Shown here: positions 9,416-19,400 of the stretch, piece by piece
How the letters are laid out: each line of letters begins with the position of its first letter
Numbering within the stretch: position 1 is the stretch's first letter
Source: Paenibacillus sp. H1-7
Lineage (GTDB): Bacteria; Bacillota; Bacilli; Paenibacillales; NBRC-103111
NCBI RefSeq assembly: GCF_022354825.1
Contig: NZ_CP031168.1
Location: 5,581,501-5,645,500, forward strand
Length of the DNA: 64,000 nt
Direction: 5' to 3'
Made by a program: the position numbers and the translations under genes
The notes under the pieces: model-generated
Told to the model about the DNA's origin: nothing
Databases searched by the model: none
What the model saw: only the letters and a program-made list of their open reading frames with translations

Positions 9416-10303
9416 TTATAACGGATCTTGCGGGATATCCTCCGGCGTTTCCAGGCTGACTCTCCCCATTTTCCCCGCTCTCAGCTCGCGCAAAATCGTC
9501 AGGGACGTTTTCTCGAGATCTACCCGTCCACCACTCATCAGAGCGCCTCTTTTACGCCCTACCGCCTCCATGACTTCAATAACGGCATCGTTATTGTCCG
9601 GGTCGTCCGGCAGCTTCTCAATACCGAATCGCTCCTGCAATGATGCCCCGTAATGGGCGATCATGTAGCGCATCGTGTGGAACGCAATATCCTCGGGATA
9701 TAAAATTTCCTCTTTGATGGCGCCTGTTGCGGCAAGCCGCATTCCGACCTGCTGATCTTCGAATTTCGGCCACAATATCCCGGGAGTATCGAGCAGCTCC
9801 ATCTCGGTTCCCACTTTAATCCACTGCTGGCCTTTGGTTACGCCGGGCTTGTCTCCGGTTGCCGCGATTTTGCGTCCGGCCAAACGGTTGATCAAAGTCG
9901 ATTTGCCGACGTTGGGAATGCCGACGATCAGCGCCCGGATGGCTCTAGGATTCTTAATGCCCTTGCGCTGCTGTGCTTCGAACTTGGCAGCCATCAGCTG
10001 CTTGCACCGCGCCATAATTTCCTTCATTTGATTCCCGTTCGCTGCGTCAACCGGCAGTGCATCCAGCCCATGATCCGCAAAATAAGCGACCCACTTAGCC
10101 GTTACGGCAGGATCCGCCAAATCGTTTTTGTTCAGCAGTACAAGGCGAGGCTTGTTTTGCAATATTTCATCAATCATCGGATTTCTGCTGGATAGCGGAA
10201 TGCGAGCATCCAGCAGCTCGATTACGACATCAATCAGCTTCAGCTTATCCTCGATTTGACGGCGCGCTCGCGTCATGTGACCTGGAAACCATTGAATCGT
10301 CAT
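9416..10303 (-). CDS. rbgA: Ribosome biogenesis GTPase RbgA (YlqF)
   Basis: RbgA is a circularly permuted GTPase that acts late in 50S subunit assembly in Bacillus. The 295-residue protein shows the permuted order: G4 NKNDLAD near residue 58 comes before G1 GIPNVGKST near 128 and G3 DTPG. The N-terminal TIQWFPGHMTRARRQIEDKL is typical. It lies between lepB and rnhB as in B. subtilis. Confidence 0.97.
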   Translation of the reverse strand: MTIQWFPGHMTRARRQIEDKLKLIDVVIELLDARIPLSSRNPMIDEILQNKPRLVLLNKNDLADPAVTAKWVAYFADHGLDALPVDAANGNQMKEIMARCKQLMAAKFEAQQRKGIKNPRAIRALIVGIPNVGKSTLINRLAGRKIAATGDKPGVTKGQQWIKVGTEMELLDTPGILWPKFEDQQVGMRLAATGAIKEEILYPEDIAFHTMRYMIAHYGASLQERFGIEKLPDDPDNNDAVIEVMEAVGRKRGALMSGGRVDLEKTSLTILRELRAGKMGRVSLETPEDIPQDPL

Positions 10304-10339
10304 ACGGTCACCTCAACTTCTTTTCAACAACGTAATTTA

Positions 10340-10915
10340 CTAGAAATGAACCAGGCTGATCTTATCGAACGGCCAAAAAATCAAATCGGCGCGGCCGACG
10401 ATCTGCTCGTACTTGACAGGACCGATATCCCTGCTATCCTGGCTGTTGGAACGATTGTCACCCATAACAAACACCATTCCATCCGGAACCGTTTGCTCGT
10501 TATTCATGTTTCTCGAATTATAAGGTATCCCGTTTTTGGCCGCCTCATCCAGAGCTTCCTTCAAATACGGCTCGTCCAGCACCTTATTGTTTACGTACAC
10601 TTTATCGCCTTCCACTCTAATCTTCTCACCGGGAAGCGCGATAACCCGTTTTATGTAATCTTTGTCTTTCGTGGCGTGAAATACGACGACCTCACCCCGT
10701 TCAGGCTTTCGGAACGAGTAGATGATCTTGTTGACGATCAACCGCTCCTTGGTATAGAAATTTGGCTCCATGGACGGTCCGTCGACAATAAACGGAGCAA
10801 AAATCAACCAGCGTATAAAAAAGACGAGTATCGCGGCGATGAGCAGCGCTTTTACCCATTCCCATGCTTCGTTTTTGAGCGCATTCGGTTTGTCAGCGGT
10901 ATGTTCCTGCTCCAT
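10340..10915 (-). CDS. lepB: Type I signal peptidase
   Basis: The enzyme removes signal peptides at the outer face of the membrane. The 191-residue protein has one N-terminal membrane segment at about 22-42, the nucleophile Ser48 in GPSMEP and the general base Lys89 in DYIKRVIALPG, plus the GDNRSNSQDSR box. It corresponds to the Bacillus SipS/SipT class. It follows the rplS terminator, so it probably has its own promoter, which I could not place. The name sipS may also be used. Confidence 0.96.
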   Translation of the reverse strand: MEQEHTADKPNALKNEAWEWVKALLIAAILVFFIRWLIFAPFIVDGPSMEPNFYTKERLIVNKIIYSFRKPERGEVVVFHATKDKDYIKRVIALPGEKIRVEGDKVYVNNKVLDEPYLKEALDEAAKNGIPYNSRNMNNEQTVPDGMVFVMGDNRSNSQDSRDIGPVKYEQIVGRADLIFWPFDKISLVHF

Positions 10916-10964
10916 AAAGACCTGCCCTTTCCATTACGAAATTTCGGATTCGAGAAACCTTTGC

Positions 10965-10999
10965 AAAAAAAACGAAAAGGAGCTTGCTAAACAAGCCCC
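10965..10999 (-). terminator. Terminator after rplS
   Basis: On the minus strand GGGGCTTG-TTTAG-CAAGCTCC forms a stem (one G-U pair) followed by TTTTCGTTTTTTTT. Confidence 0.85.
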
Positions 11000-11013
11000 C
11001 GTTTGTTTTCGTC

Positions 11014-11355
11014 TTAACGAATTTCTTGAATTCTTGCCGCTTTACCGCGAAGACCACGCAAGTAGTATAGCTTCGCGCGACGAACTTTACCACGGCGAGC
11101 CACCTCAAGCTTGTCAATCTTCGGCGAATGTACTGGGAACGTTCTTTCAACGCCAACACCGTAAGAAATTTTTCTTACTGTGAAAGTTTCGCTGATTCCG
11201 CCGCCGCGGCGTTTGATTACAACACCCTCGAACAGCTGGATACGCTCACGGGAACCCTCGATAACTTTTACGTGAACTTTCACCGTATCACCCGGACGAA
11301 AGCTTGGCAAATCAGAACGAAGTTGTTCCTTAGTAATTTCCTGAATTAAACTCAT
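11014..11355 (-). CDS. rplS: 50S ribosomal protein L19
   Basis: L19 sits at the 30S/50S interface. The 113-residue protein starts MSLIQEITKEQLRSD at 11355, preceded by GGAAGGAGGGAGTC; a longer reading would absorb the leader. Typical stretches are FRPGDTVKVHVKV, FEGVVIKRRGGG and GVGVERTFPVHSP. It has its own promoter and leader after trmD, and ends at a strong terminator. Confidence 0.98.
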   Translation of the reverse strand: MSLIQEITKEQLRSDLPSFRPGDTVKVHVKVIEGSRERIQLFEGVVIKRRGGGISETFTVRKISYGVGVERTFPVHSPKIDKLEVARRGKVRRAKLYYLRGLRGKAARIQEIR

Positions 11356-11457
11356 GTATGACTCCCTCCTTCCACACAGGTGTTCATTCCGCCTCCGAAG
11401 TCGAATCTCATGTTGTATGCGTAGAGGACCACCGTAATCGGGCAAAATGCCACAACG
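11356..11457 (-). ncRNA. Putative L19 leader RNA of rplS
   Basis: About 100 bases of untranslated leader lie between the promoter and the L19 start. GTTGT near the 5' end can pair with ACAAC about 50 bases on, with GATTACGGTGGTCCTC between. Firmicutes are known to have an L19 autoregulatory leader family; the position and this conserved-looking core fit it, but no covariance search could be run. Confidence 0.5.
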
Positions 11458-11463
11458 TTGTAT

Positions 11464-11492
11464 ATAATACCATAACCGCTAGACAAACACAA
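11464..11492 (-). promoter_or_regulatory. SigA-like promoter of rplS
   Basis: On the minus strand TTGTGT (11492-11487) is followed after 17 bases by TATTAT (11469-11464). It lies in the gap after trmD. Confidence 0.65.
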
Positions 11493-11538
11493 ATGGTTTT
11501 TCAACCTATTCTTATTATTTTCATAAGAAGCCGTCTCT

Positions 11539-12300
11539 TCAATCCTTGGCTGCCGAATCAGTGCCCTCCCGGGCATCCTGCAGCTCCTTCAACCACTTCT
11601 GCTCTTCTTTGCTTAAAGGGTAAGTTTCCAGCAAATCGGGACGTTTGCGCCAAGTCCGCTCAATCGCCATGCGTTTACGCCATTTCTCAATGTTCGCATG
11701 ATGCCCCGACAGCAAAATGTCAGGCACTTCCCAACCGCGGAACTGCACGGGTCGCGTATAGTGCGGATACTCCAGCAAGCCCGTGCTGAAGGAGTCCGTC
11801 ACGGCAGAGGATTCGTTGCCCAATACGCCGGGCAAAAGTCTCGCTACGCTGTCGATGATCACCATGGCAGGCAGCTCACCGCCTGTCAGAACGTAATCTC
11901 CTATTGAAAGCTCGTCCGTGATCAGATGCTCGCGTATCCGCTCGTCGTAGCCCTCATAATGGCCGCAAATGAAGATCAGATGCTCTTCCTGCGCCAGCTC
12001 CTCAGCCTTCCTCTGTGTGAACGATTCACCTTGCGGGCACATCAGTATTACGCGAGGCTTAATGGATAGCGGCTCCGTCAACGATTCCACTGCTGCAAAA
12101 ATCGGCTCGGGCTTCAACACCATGCCTCCGCCTCCGCCATAGGGATAGTCATCCACCGTGTTGTGCTTGTTATTGGAAAAATCGCGAAAGTTCACGGTAT
12201 TGAGCTCCACGAGCCCCTTTTCTCGCGCCTTACCTAAAATGCTGGAGTTGAATACCCCGTCGAACATAGCCGGAAACAACGTTAGTACGTCGATCTTCAT
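11539..12300 (-). CDS. trmD: tRNA (guanine-N1)-methyltransferase
   Basis: TrmD methylates G37 of tRNAs, which prevents frameshifting. The 253-residue protein has the SPOUT-fold signatures: MKIDVLTLFPAMFDG at the start, DDYPYGGGGGMVLK near 50, FICGHYEGYDERI near 110 and IGDYVLTGGELPAM near 131. It starts one base after the rimM stop, so the two are coupled, as in many bacteria. Confidence 0.98.
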   Translation of the reverse strand: MKIDVLTLFPAMFDGVFNSSILGKAREKGLVELNTVNFRDFSNNKHNTVDDYPYGGGGGMVLKPEPIFAAVESLTEPLSIKPRVILMCPQGESFTQRKAEELAQEEHLIFICGHYEGYDERIREHLITDELSIGDYVLTGGELPAMVIIDSVARLLPGVLGNESSAVTDSFSTGLLEYPHYTRPVQFRGWEVPDILLSGHHANIEKWRKRMAIERTWRKRPDLLETYPLSKEEQKWLKELQDAREGTDSAAKD

Positions 12301-12301
12301 A

Positions 12302-12823
12302 CTAGTCCAGCAAGCCTTCCATTAAACTGACTTTCACCCGTTTTTCCTCTACGTCGACTTCGAGCACTACATCGTCTATGTATGGAATCAGCACCGGCTT
12401 GCCGGACTCCCGCTCTACGACCCATACGTCATTGGCTCCCGGAGACAAAATCTCGCTGATCGTCCCGAGTTCCTCGCCTTCGTCCGTAATGACTTTACAG
12501 CCGATAATTTCATGGTAATAAAACTCGTCGTCCTCAAGATCGCCCAAATACTGCTCTTCGACCTTCAACAGCCAGCCTTTGTACTTTTCCACATCGTTAA
12601 TGTGATCGAAGTTTTGAAATTTCACGATGAACATTTTTTTATGCTCGCGTGCTGACTGCACCGTTACAGCTAATCTCGTTTCTTTTTGCGGATCAAAAAA
12701 AACAAGCTTACTGCCTTTGGCGAATCGTTCATCGGCAAAATCCGTATGCGGCACGATTTTCAATTCTCCGCGGATTCCATGTGTATTCACAATTTTACCA
12801 ACGGTAAACAATTTTTCGCTCAT
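12302..12823 (-). CDS. rimM: Ribosome maturation factor RimM
   Basis: RimM helps 30S head assembly. The 173-residue protein has the N-terminal beta-barrel with VGKIVNTHGIRGELKI and the C-terminal PRC-barrel with YYHEIIGCKVITDEGEELG and IPYIDDVV. It precedes trmD and follows khpA after a hairpin at 12862-12883. B. subtilis has ylqD between khpA and rimM; here it is absent. Confidence 0.97.
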   Translation of the reverse strand: MSEKLFTVGKIVNTHGIRGELKIVPHTDFADERFAKGSKLVFFDPQKETRLAVTVQSAREHKKMFIVKFQNFDHINDVEKYKGWLLKVEEQYLGDLEDDEFYYHEIIGCKVITDEGEELGTISEILSPGANDVWVVERESGKPVLIPYIDDVVLEVDVEEKRVKVSLMEGLLD

Positions 12824-12850
12824 TCTGCCCCTCCGGCAAAAGATAAGTAG

Positions 12851-12884
12851 ATAAAGAGAAAGAGTTAGGATCTCTCCTAACTCT
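12851..12884 (-). terminator. Weak terminator or attenuator between khpA and rimM
   Basis: AGAGTTAGGA and TCCTAACTCT form a perfect 10-base stem with a 4-base loop. On the minus strand it is followed by TTCTCTTTATC, a poor U-tract, so partial readthrough into rimM-trmD is likely. Confidence 0.5.
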
Positions 12885-12895
12885 CATAGTGTCCA

Positions 12896-13126
12896 CTAAG
12901 ACACAATTTCAACCGAAACACGCTTGCTTTCTTTTACTGCAGCCGAAGTGACTACGGTACGGAGTGCTTTCGCAATGCGTCCTTGCTTGCCGATAACCTT
13001 CCCGACATCGTCAGGATGGACCGACAGCTCGAACGTAATACTGCGATCGTCTTCCACCGCATTCACTTTTACTTCATCGGGATGATCAACCAACGCCTTG
13101 GCGATAACGGTTATTAGATCCTTCAT
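12896..13126 (-). CDS. khpA: KH-domain RNA-binding protein KhpA (YlqC)
   Basis: KhpA is a small RNA-binding protein that partners with KhpB in Gram-positive bacteria. The 76-residue product is a single type II KH domain, with the loop in VGKVIGKQGRIAKALRTVV near residues 41-59. The place between rpsP and rimM matches Bacillus and Streptococcus. Confidence 0.95.
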   Translation of the reverse strand: MKDLITVIAKALVDHPDEVKVNAVEDDRSITFELSVHPDDVGKVIGKQGRIAKALRTVVTSAAVKESKRVSVEIVS

Positions 13127-13147
13127 AGAACCCTCCGAAACGGCAAA

Positions 13148-13420
13148 TTACTTTTGAAGTTTGGACTCATGAAACTTCGTCAAGATGCCGGCTTGGCTGA
13201 ACAGACTGCGAACTGTATCGGAAGCTTGAGCACCGGTTTGAAGCCATTTCAGTGCTTTTTCCTCGTCGATGTTTACAATAGCCGGTTTTGCAACCGGGTT
13301 GTAAGTACCAATCTCTTCGATGAAACGACCGTCACGCGGGGAACGGGAATCCGATACTACCACGCGGTAAAAAGGAGCTTTGTGAGCACCCATACGTTTA
13401 AGACGAATACGTGTTGCCAT
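13148..13420 (-). CDS. rpsP: 30S ribosomal protein S16
   Basis: S16 is a 30S assembly protein. The 90-residue product starts MATRIRLKRMGAHKAPFYR, preceded by GGAGGTGA at a good distance; an in-frame ATG at 13429 lies too close to that site. VVSDSRSPRDGRFIEEIG is a typical stretch. It follows ffh and precedes khpA. Confidence 0.98.
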   Translation of the reverse strand: MATRIRLKRMGAHKAPFYRVVVSDSRSPRDGRFIEEIGTYNPVAKPAIVNIDEEKALKWLQTGAQASDTVRSLFSQAGILTKFHESKLQK

Positions 13421-13473
13421 TTTAATCATTCACCTCCTGCATAGAATTAATGCTATAGTTAGGTTCCGGCCGG

Positions 13474-14847
13474 TCACCCGAACGGGAACTTCATTCCTTT
13501 ACCCATCTTGCCTTTCAAGCCCTTGAGCGCTTTGGGCCCTTTCGGTCCCATCATGCTCGAAAATTGCTTCATCATTTTACGCATGTCTTCAAACTGCTTG
13601 ATAAACCGGTTCACGTCCTGAACCGAGTTGCCGCTGCCGGCTGCAAGCCGTTTGCGTCGGCTCGGACTAAGCAGATCGGGATTTTGCCGTTCTTCCTTCG
13701 TCATCGATTTGACAATGGCTGCGATACGGCCCATTTGCTTGTCGTCGACCTTCAGATCCTTCATGCCCTTCATCTTGTTCGCTCCGGGCAGCATATCGAG
13801 AATCTGATCCAGAGGACCCAGCTTCTTTACCTGCTCCATCTGATCGAGGAAATCGTCGAATGTGAATTCTGCGGTGCGCATCTTGCGCTCCATTTCCTTC
13901 GCTTTATCCGCATCGATACCGGCCTGCGCCTTCTCGATGAGCGTAAGCATGTCCCCCATGCCCAAAATCCGCGAAGCCATCCGGTCCGGGTGGAACGGCT
14001 CGAGCGCGTCCAGCTTCTCTCCGATACCCGCGAACTTGATCGGGCAGCCGGTGACCGCTTTTACCGATATCGCAGCACCGCCGCGAGTATCGCCGTCCAG
14101 CTTGGTCAACACGACGCCGGTCAGCTCAAGCTGCTTGTGGAAGCTTTCCGCCACATTCACTGCATCCTGCCCCGTCATCGCATCGACGACGAGCAAGGTT
14201 TCGTCCGGCTTGATCGCTTCGACAATTTGCTTCAACTCGTCCATCAGCGTTTCGTCCACGTGCAAGCGTCCGGCCGTATCGACAATCAAATAGTCGTTAT
14301 TGTTATCCTTGGCATGCTGCAGCGCCTGCTTCGCGATCTCGACCGGGCTTACCTTGTCGCCCATCGTGAACACGGGCACCTTCAGCTGCTCGCCCAATAC
14401 CTGCAGCTGCTTGATCGCAGCCGGTCGGTAAATGTCTCCTGCCGCAAGCAGCGGGCGATGGTTTTGCTGTTGCAGCATCCTGGCGAGCTTGCCTGTTGCG
14501 GTCGTCTTACCCGCACCTTGCAAACCGACCATCAAAATGACCGTCGGCGGACGATTCGATCTTGCAAGCTTGCTTTGCGAACCGCCCATGAGCTCCGTCA
14601 GCTCTTTATTAACGATGTCGACAACGACCATCGCCGGCGTAAAGCTCTGGAGCACCTCTTGTCCAATCGCGCGCTCCTTCACCTTAGCGATGAATTCCTT
14701 CACGACTTTAAAGTTGACATCCGCCTCAAGAAGCGCGAGACGAACTTCACGCAGCGCCTCGTTAACATCGTCTTCCGTTAGCTTACCTTTTCCCCTCAGC
14801 TTGCTGAACACATTTTGCAGTCGGGTCGCTAATCCTTCGAATGCCAT
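13474..14847 (-). CDS. ffh: Signal recognition particle GTPase Ffh
   Basis: Ffh binds signal peptides and 4.5S/scRNA and targets proteins to the membrane with FtsY. The 457-residue protein has the N-domain, the G-domain with G1 GLQGAGKTTATGKLA near residue 108, DTAGRLHVDE and TKLDGDTRGGAA, and a C-terminal methionine-rich M-domain with the RNA-binding SPSRRKRLAAGSG. The order ftsY, ylxM, ffh, rpsP is as in B. subtilis. Confidence 0.98.
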   Translation of the reverse strand: MAFEGLATRLQNVFSKLRGKGKLTEDDVNEALREVRLALLEADVNFKVVKEFIAKVKERAIGQEVLQSFTPAMVVVDIVNKELTELMGGSQSKLARSNRPPTVILMVGLQGAGKTTATGKLARMLQQQNHRPLLAAGDIYRPAAIKQLQVLGEQLKVPVFTMGDKVSPVEIAKQALQHAKDNNNDYLIVDTAGRLHVDETLMDELKQIVEAIKPDETLLVVDAMTGQDAVNVAESFHKQLELTGVVLTKLDGDTRGGAAISVKAVTGCPIKFAGIGEKLDALEPFHPDRMASRILGMGDMLTLIEKAQAGIDADKAKEMERKMRTAEFTFDDFLDQMEQVKKLGPLDQILDMLPGANKMKGMKDLKVDDKQMGRIAAIVKSMTKEERQNPDLLSPSRRKRLAAGSGNSVQDVNRFIKQFEDMRKMMKQFSSMMGPKGPKALKGLKGKMGKGMKFPFG

Positions 14848-14932
14848 CGTACTTCACCTCTTGAGCGTTACTATAATCTTCCTGGTCAAATGTTGCGCAT
14901 ACAACGGCGGATGTCCTTCGTCAGCCGAACTT

Positions 14933-15280
14933 CTAATCCAGCTGACCCAAGCTGTCCACAAGCTGCTTAGCCTGCATCCGTTGGTTGTCGGCCAGTCCGT
15001 CCAGCAAAGGCTCGAGCTGTTGAATCAGCTGCTGCCGTTCTTCGTGCTTGGTTAGCAGCTGCAGCTTCGTCTCATACTCTTCGAGAACGGCTTCCGCTCT
15101 TTTTATATGTTCGTAAACGGCTTGGCGGCTGATTTGAAATTCCGCAGCGATTTCGCCAAGCGAATAATCATCGTGAAAATAATGCTTGCAAAAGGTTTGC
15201 TGTTTCTCGGTCAAAAGCTTCTCGTAAAAATCAAACAGCAGGTTGATGCGATTCGTCTTCGTAAGAACATTCTCTTCCAT
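14933..15280 (-). CDS. ylxM: YlxM/p13-family helix-turn-helix protein
   Basis: YlxM associates with the signal recognition particle in Firmicutes. This roughly 115-residue protein has a sigma-70 region-4-like helix-turn-helix: YSLGEIAAEFQISRQAVYEH near residues 40-59. Start is ATG 15280, though the GTG just before it (15283) is equally spaced from the GGAGGCGGGG site. It lies between ftsY and ffh, as expected. Confidence 0.93.
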   Translation of the reverse strand: MEENVLTKTNRINLLFDFYEKLLTEKQQTFCKHYFHDDYSLGEIAAEFQISRQAVYEHIKRAEAVLEEYETKLQLLTKHEERQQLIQQLEPLLDGLADNQRMQAKQLVDSLGQLD

Positions 15281-15399
15281 CACAGTGCCCCGCCTCCGTT
15301 AAGGTAAAACACTTTACAGGAACAACAGAACCTATCATACCCAAAACGGAGAATGATGTCAAGCATATTTCCTTGTCACCCCGAAAAAAGCTGCAAAAG

Positions 15400-16410
15400 C
15401 TAGGATTTAAGCGGCTCCTTGTCCTCGTCTTGTTCCCCTTCGGGAATCCATTTACTGAACAGCGCATGCACGAATTGATCCGAATCGAACGGCTGGAGAT
15501 CGTCCATCTTCTCGCCGAGACCGACGAATTTCACCGGCAGCTTCAGCTCCTGGCGAATCGCTACGACAATGCCGCCTTTGGCGGTTCCATCGAGCTTGGT
15601 CAGCACGAGGCCGGTCAGTCCCGATTTCTCGTCAAACAGCTTGGCCTGACTTAGCGCATTCTGACCGGTCGTCGCATCCAGCACCAGCAATACTTCATGT
15701 GGAGCATCCGGCACCTCGCGTCGGATAACGCGATAAATTTTGTTCAATTCCTCCATCAGATTGACTTTGTTCTGCAATCTTCCGGCCGTATCGCATAACA
15801 GGACGTCCACGCCACGGCTTTTCGCCGCATGAAGCGCGTCGTACATAACCGCTGCAGGATCGGAGCCTGCCTGCTGCTTGATTACGTCTACGCCTACCCG
15901 CTCGCCCCATACCTCGAGCTGCTCGATAGCTCCCGCACGGAACGTGTCCCCTGCCGCAAGCAGCACCTTTTTCCCTTGCGATTTCAAATGGTGAGCCAGC
16001 TTGCCGATCGTCGTTGTCTTGCCGACGCCGTTAACGCCGACGAACAATAGGACGGTCAGACCGGTATCGGCCATTTTGAGAGAAGCATCCTCTTCGCCCT
16101 TCAACAGCTTGATCAGCATTTCCGATAATATCGGTTGCAGCTCGCTCGGATCCTCAATTTTGCGATTGCGGACTTCCTTACGCAGATCCTCGACAAGCTT
16201 CATCACCGTATTGACGCCCACATCGGCGCCAATTAGAATTTCTTCCAGCTCTTCGTAAAAGTCCTCGTCGATTTTTTTGCGGCGGGTGAACAAATCCTCT
16301 ACTCGCTCGACAAATACATCGCGTGTTTTCGTCAAGCCTTCCTTAAACTTATTCGTTACCGCCTCGGCCTTGGAGGAAATGCTTTCTTTCAATCGTTTAA
16401 AAAAACTCAT
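15400..16410 (-). CDS. ftsY: Signal recognition particle receptor FtsY
   Basis: FtsY is the membrane receptor GTPase for SRP. The 336-residue protein has a short charged N-terminus, the four-helix N-domain and a G-domain with GVNGVGKTTTIGKLA near 139, DTAGRLQNK and TKLDGTAKGG. The acidic A-domain is absent, which is usual for Firmicutes. It follows smc after 65 bases. Confidence 0.98.
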   Translation of the reverse strand: MSFFKRLKESISSKAEAVTNKFKEGLTKTRDVFVERVEDLFTRRKKIDEDFYEELEEILIGADVGVNTVMKLVEDLRKEVRNRKIEDPSELQPILSEMLIKLLKGEEDASLKMADTGLTVLLFVGVNGVGKTTTIGKLAHHLKSQGKKVLLAAGDTFRAGAIEQLEVWGERVGVDVIKQQAGSDPAAVMYDALHAAKSRGVDVLLCDTAGRLQNKVNLMEELNKIYRVIRREVPDAPHEVLLVLDATTGQNALSQAKLFDEKSGLTGLVLTKLDGTAKGGIVVAIRQELKLPVKFVGLGEKMDDLQPFDSDQFVHALFSKWIPEGEQDEDKEPLKS

Positions 16411-16475
16411 CGGGTGCCTGGCCCCTTTCTCTATACTTTAATGATCCCTATCCACACAATGTATCGAAAAACGGG

Positions 16476-19400
16476 TCAGCTCGCGATAATCGCTTCGTCC
16501 TCTTCCAGCTTGACGGACACCAGCTTGGACACGCCGCCCTCTTCCATCGTTACGCCGTACAGCACGTCGGCCTCTTCCATTGTCCCTTTGCGGTGCGTGA
16601 CCACGATAAACTGCGTTTGCGTCGAAAACTCGCGCAAATATTCGGCAAAACGGGCTACGTTGGCCTCATCCAGCGCCGCTTCGACTTCGTCCAGGACGCA
16701 GAACGGCACCGGCTTCACGCGGATGATGGAGAACAGCAGCGCGATCGCCGTCAGCGCCCGCTCCCCGCCGGAGAGTAGCTGCAGATTTTGCAGCTTCTTG
16801 CCTGGCGGCTGCGCCACGATCTCAATGCCTGTGTCGAGCAGGTTGTCCGGCTCTGACAAAATCAGATCGGCGCGTCCGCCGCCGAACAGCTTGGCGAAGA
16901 CGACGACGAAGTGCGAGCGTATCGCATCGAAGGTGGTGCGGAAGCGTTTAGCCATCTCCTCGTCCATCTCGCGAATAACCTGATACAGCGTCGTCTTTGC
17001 TTCCACGAGATCATTCTTCTGCTCGCTCAGGAACTGGTACCGTTCGTTGACGCGAGTGAACTCGTCGATGGCGCCAAGGTTCACCTCGCCAAGCAAAGCA
17101 ATCTCGCGCTTCAGCTCGCGGACGAGATTTTGCGTGCCGAGCACGTCTTCCGGAACGGGGTACCGTTCCTTAGCCAATTCAAAGCTGAGCTCATAATCGT
17201 CAGCCAGCTTTTTCAAAATATTCTCAAGCTCAACGTCGAGACGATTGACCCGGACTTCGGTCTGATGAAGATGCTCCTCGACTTGTCGCAGCTGATTGCG
17301 CTCTTCTCTCGTCTTGTTCTCCTCATGCTCTAGCTTCGCCTGCCATTGGGCGCGTTCGGCGCGCTTCAGATCCAGCTGCTCGGTACACTGCTGCTTCTTC
17401 AGCTTCAAGGTGTTCAGCAGCTCGATCTGCATCACCGATTCGCGCTCGTGGTTCGACATATCCAGCTCCAGCTGCTCCACGAGGCTCCGGTTCAAATCCA
17501 GCTCCTTATGTAAGGAGGATAGCTCCGTCTGCACGCGCCGCTCCTGATCCAGCAGCGACTGCTTTTCTTGTGACTGGGAAGCGACCTTGATCTTCAGATC
17601 GGTCAGCTGAGTCTGCAGCTCCTCCTTAGCCAGCTCGCCGGCTTTGCGCGCGAGCTCCGCCTCACGAATCGCCTGCTGCACGATTCGTTCTTCTTCCTGA
17701 AGGCGCTCCACCGACTGCAGCGCCGTCTCCCTGCGCTTCTCCAAGTCGCGCCGCTCGGCATCGAGCGCGTCTCCGTCCTCGCTGTACAGAGCTAGCTGCT
17801 CGGCGACCTGCTTCGCCTCATGCTCCAGCGGCTGCAAGCCGGCGCGAATTTGCTGCTCCTCGATTCTCAAGCCCTCGCCGGACTGGCGCAGCTCTTCCAA
17901 TGCAAGAGTCTCGGCGGCAATCTCCTTGCGCATCTGCTCTGCCTTGTTCCGAAGCTGCTTCAATTGCCCTTCGGATACGGCGATTTCCTTATCCATCTCC
18001 TCGATCTGTCTTTGCCGGCTTAGCAGACTCGTCGACTTCTTCTGCTGGCTTCCGCCCGTCATCGAACCTCCCGGATTCACGACGTCGCCTTCCAGCGTTA
18101 CGACCCGGTAACGGTATTGCACACGTGCAGCTATACGGTTCGCAATTTCCAGCTGGCTCGCAATAATGACGTTGCCGAGAAGGCTGCCGACGATTTGACG
18201 ATACGTCTCGTCGAATTGAACCAGATCGGCACCAATGCCGATAAAGCCTTCCATGCCCTCGATAGCGCGCTTTTCCGACTCCGGAATCGAGCGGCCGCGA
18301 ATAACGTCAAGCGGCAGGAAGGTAGCGCGCCCCAGCTGACGGCGTTTCAGGAAGGCAATCGCCTCGCGGCCATTCCCCTCGCTGTCGACGACAACGTGCT
18401 GCAGTGCGCCGCCCAGTGCCGTCTCCATGGCAACCTCAACGTTAGCCGGCACCTTCACAATCTCAGCTACCGCTCCGCGGATTCCCCGTAATTCGCTCCG
18501 GTCCTTTGCTTTCAGCACTTCCTTGACACCGTGCATAAAGCCGTCATAATCGTTCGCCATCTCCCGCATCGTATCACGGCGGGAAATAAGCGAATCGAGC
18601 TTTTGCTCCCACTTGCGCACAGTCGATTGCGACTCCTCAGACAGCAGCTGCTTCGATTTCAAGCCCTGGCTGAGCTCCAGATAGCGGTTGCGCTCCTCGG
18701 TAATTTTACCGATGACTCCGGTAAGACGCTCCTCCAGAACGCGCTTGCGCTCCGTCAAGCCCTCCTGCTGCTCCTTCCACTTGCGGTGCTCATCGCCGAG
18801 ACGCTCCAATCGCTTGGACAGTCCTTCCAGCTGCTGCTCGGTATAGCGCACTTCATTCCGTGCGTTGGCCATTTGATTCAGCGTCTCCAACAGCTCGCCT
18901 TTCAAGCGGTCCTCTTCCCCGCTGCTAATCCCGCCAGCTACGCCGAGCAGACGGTCCTCCTCCGCTTTCAGCTTCGCTTGAAACTGAATCAGCTCCGTTG
19001 AAATCGCGGCAAGCTTGTCCTTGAACACCGCGAGCTCCGCTTCCTTCTCCGTAACGCGCTGCTCCTGCACAACGACAGCTTGCTTCAACTGCGCCTGGTT
19101 GGAGGCGTAATTTTTTTTACGCTCCTTCAGAACCTCGCCTTGCCCTTCGCATTTCTCGAAGTCTTCGCTTAGCTGCAGCAGCTGCTGCTGCTGCGTCTCG
19201 ATTTCCTCTTCCAGGCGCCGGGTCTCCCAGCGGTGACGCTCAAGATGAGCGTCATGCTGCCCCACGACTGCCTGCAATGCCAGCTGATCCTTCCGCAGCT
19301 TTTCCAGCTTGGCGTTTGTTTCCGTCCAAGAACCGTAAATTTGCTCTATTTGATACACATACATCGCGATTTCGCTGCTCTTCAGCTGCTCGCGCAGCTC

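Noticed and set aside
13564..14781. Open frame of 405 codons opposite ffh
   Set aside because: Antisense shadow of ffh; rich in His, Arg and Leu as expected from reversed codons.
12896..14847. A separate ylqD gene near khpA
   Set aside because: The gap between khpA and rimM is only 72 bases and holds a hairpin, so the gene is absent.
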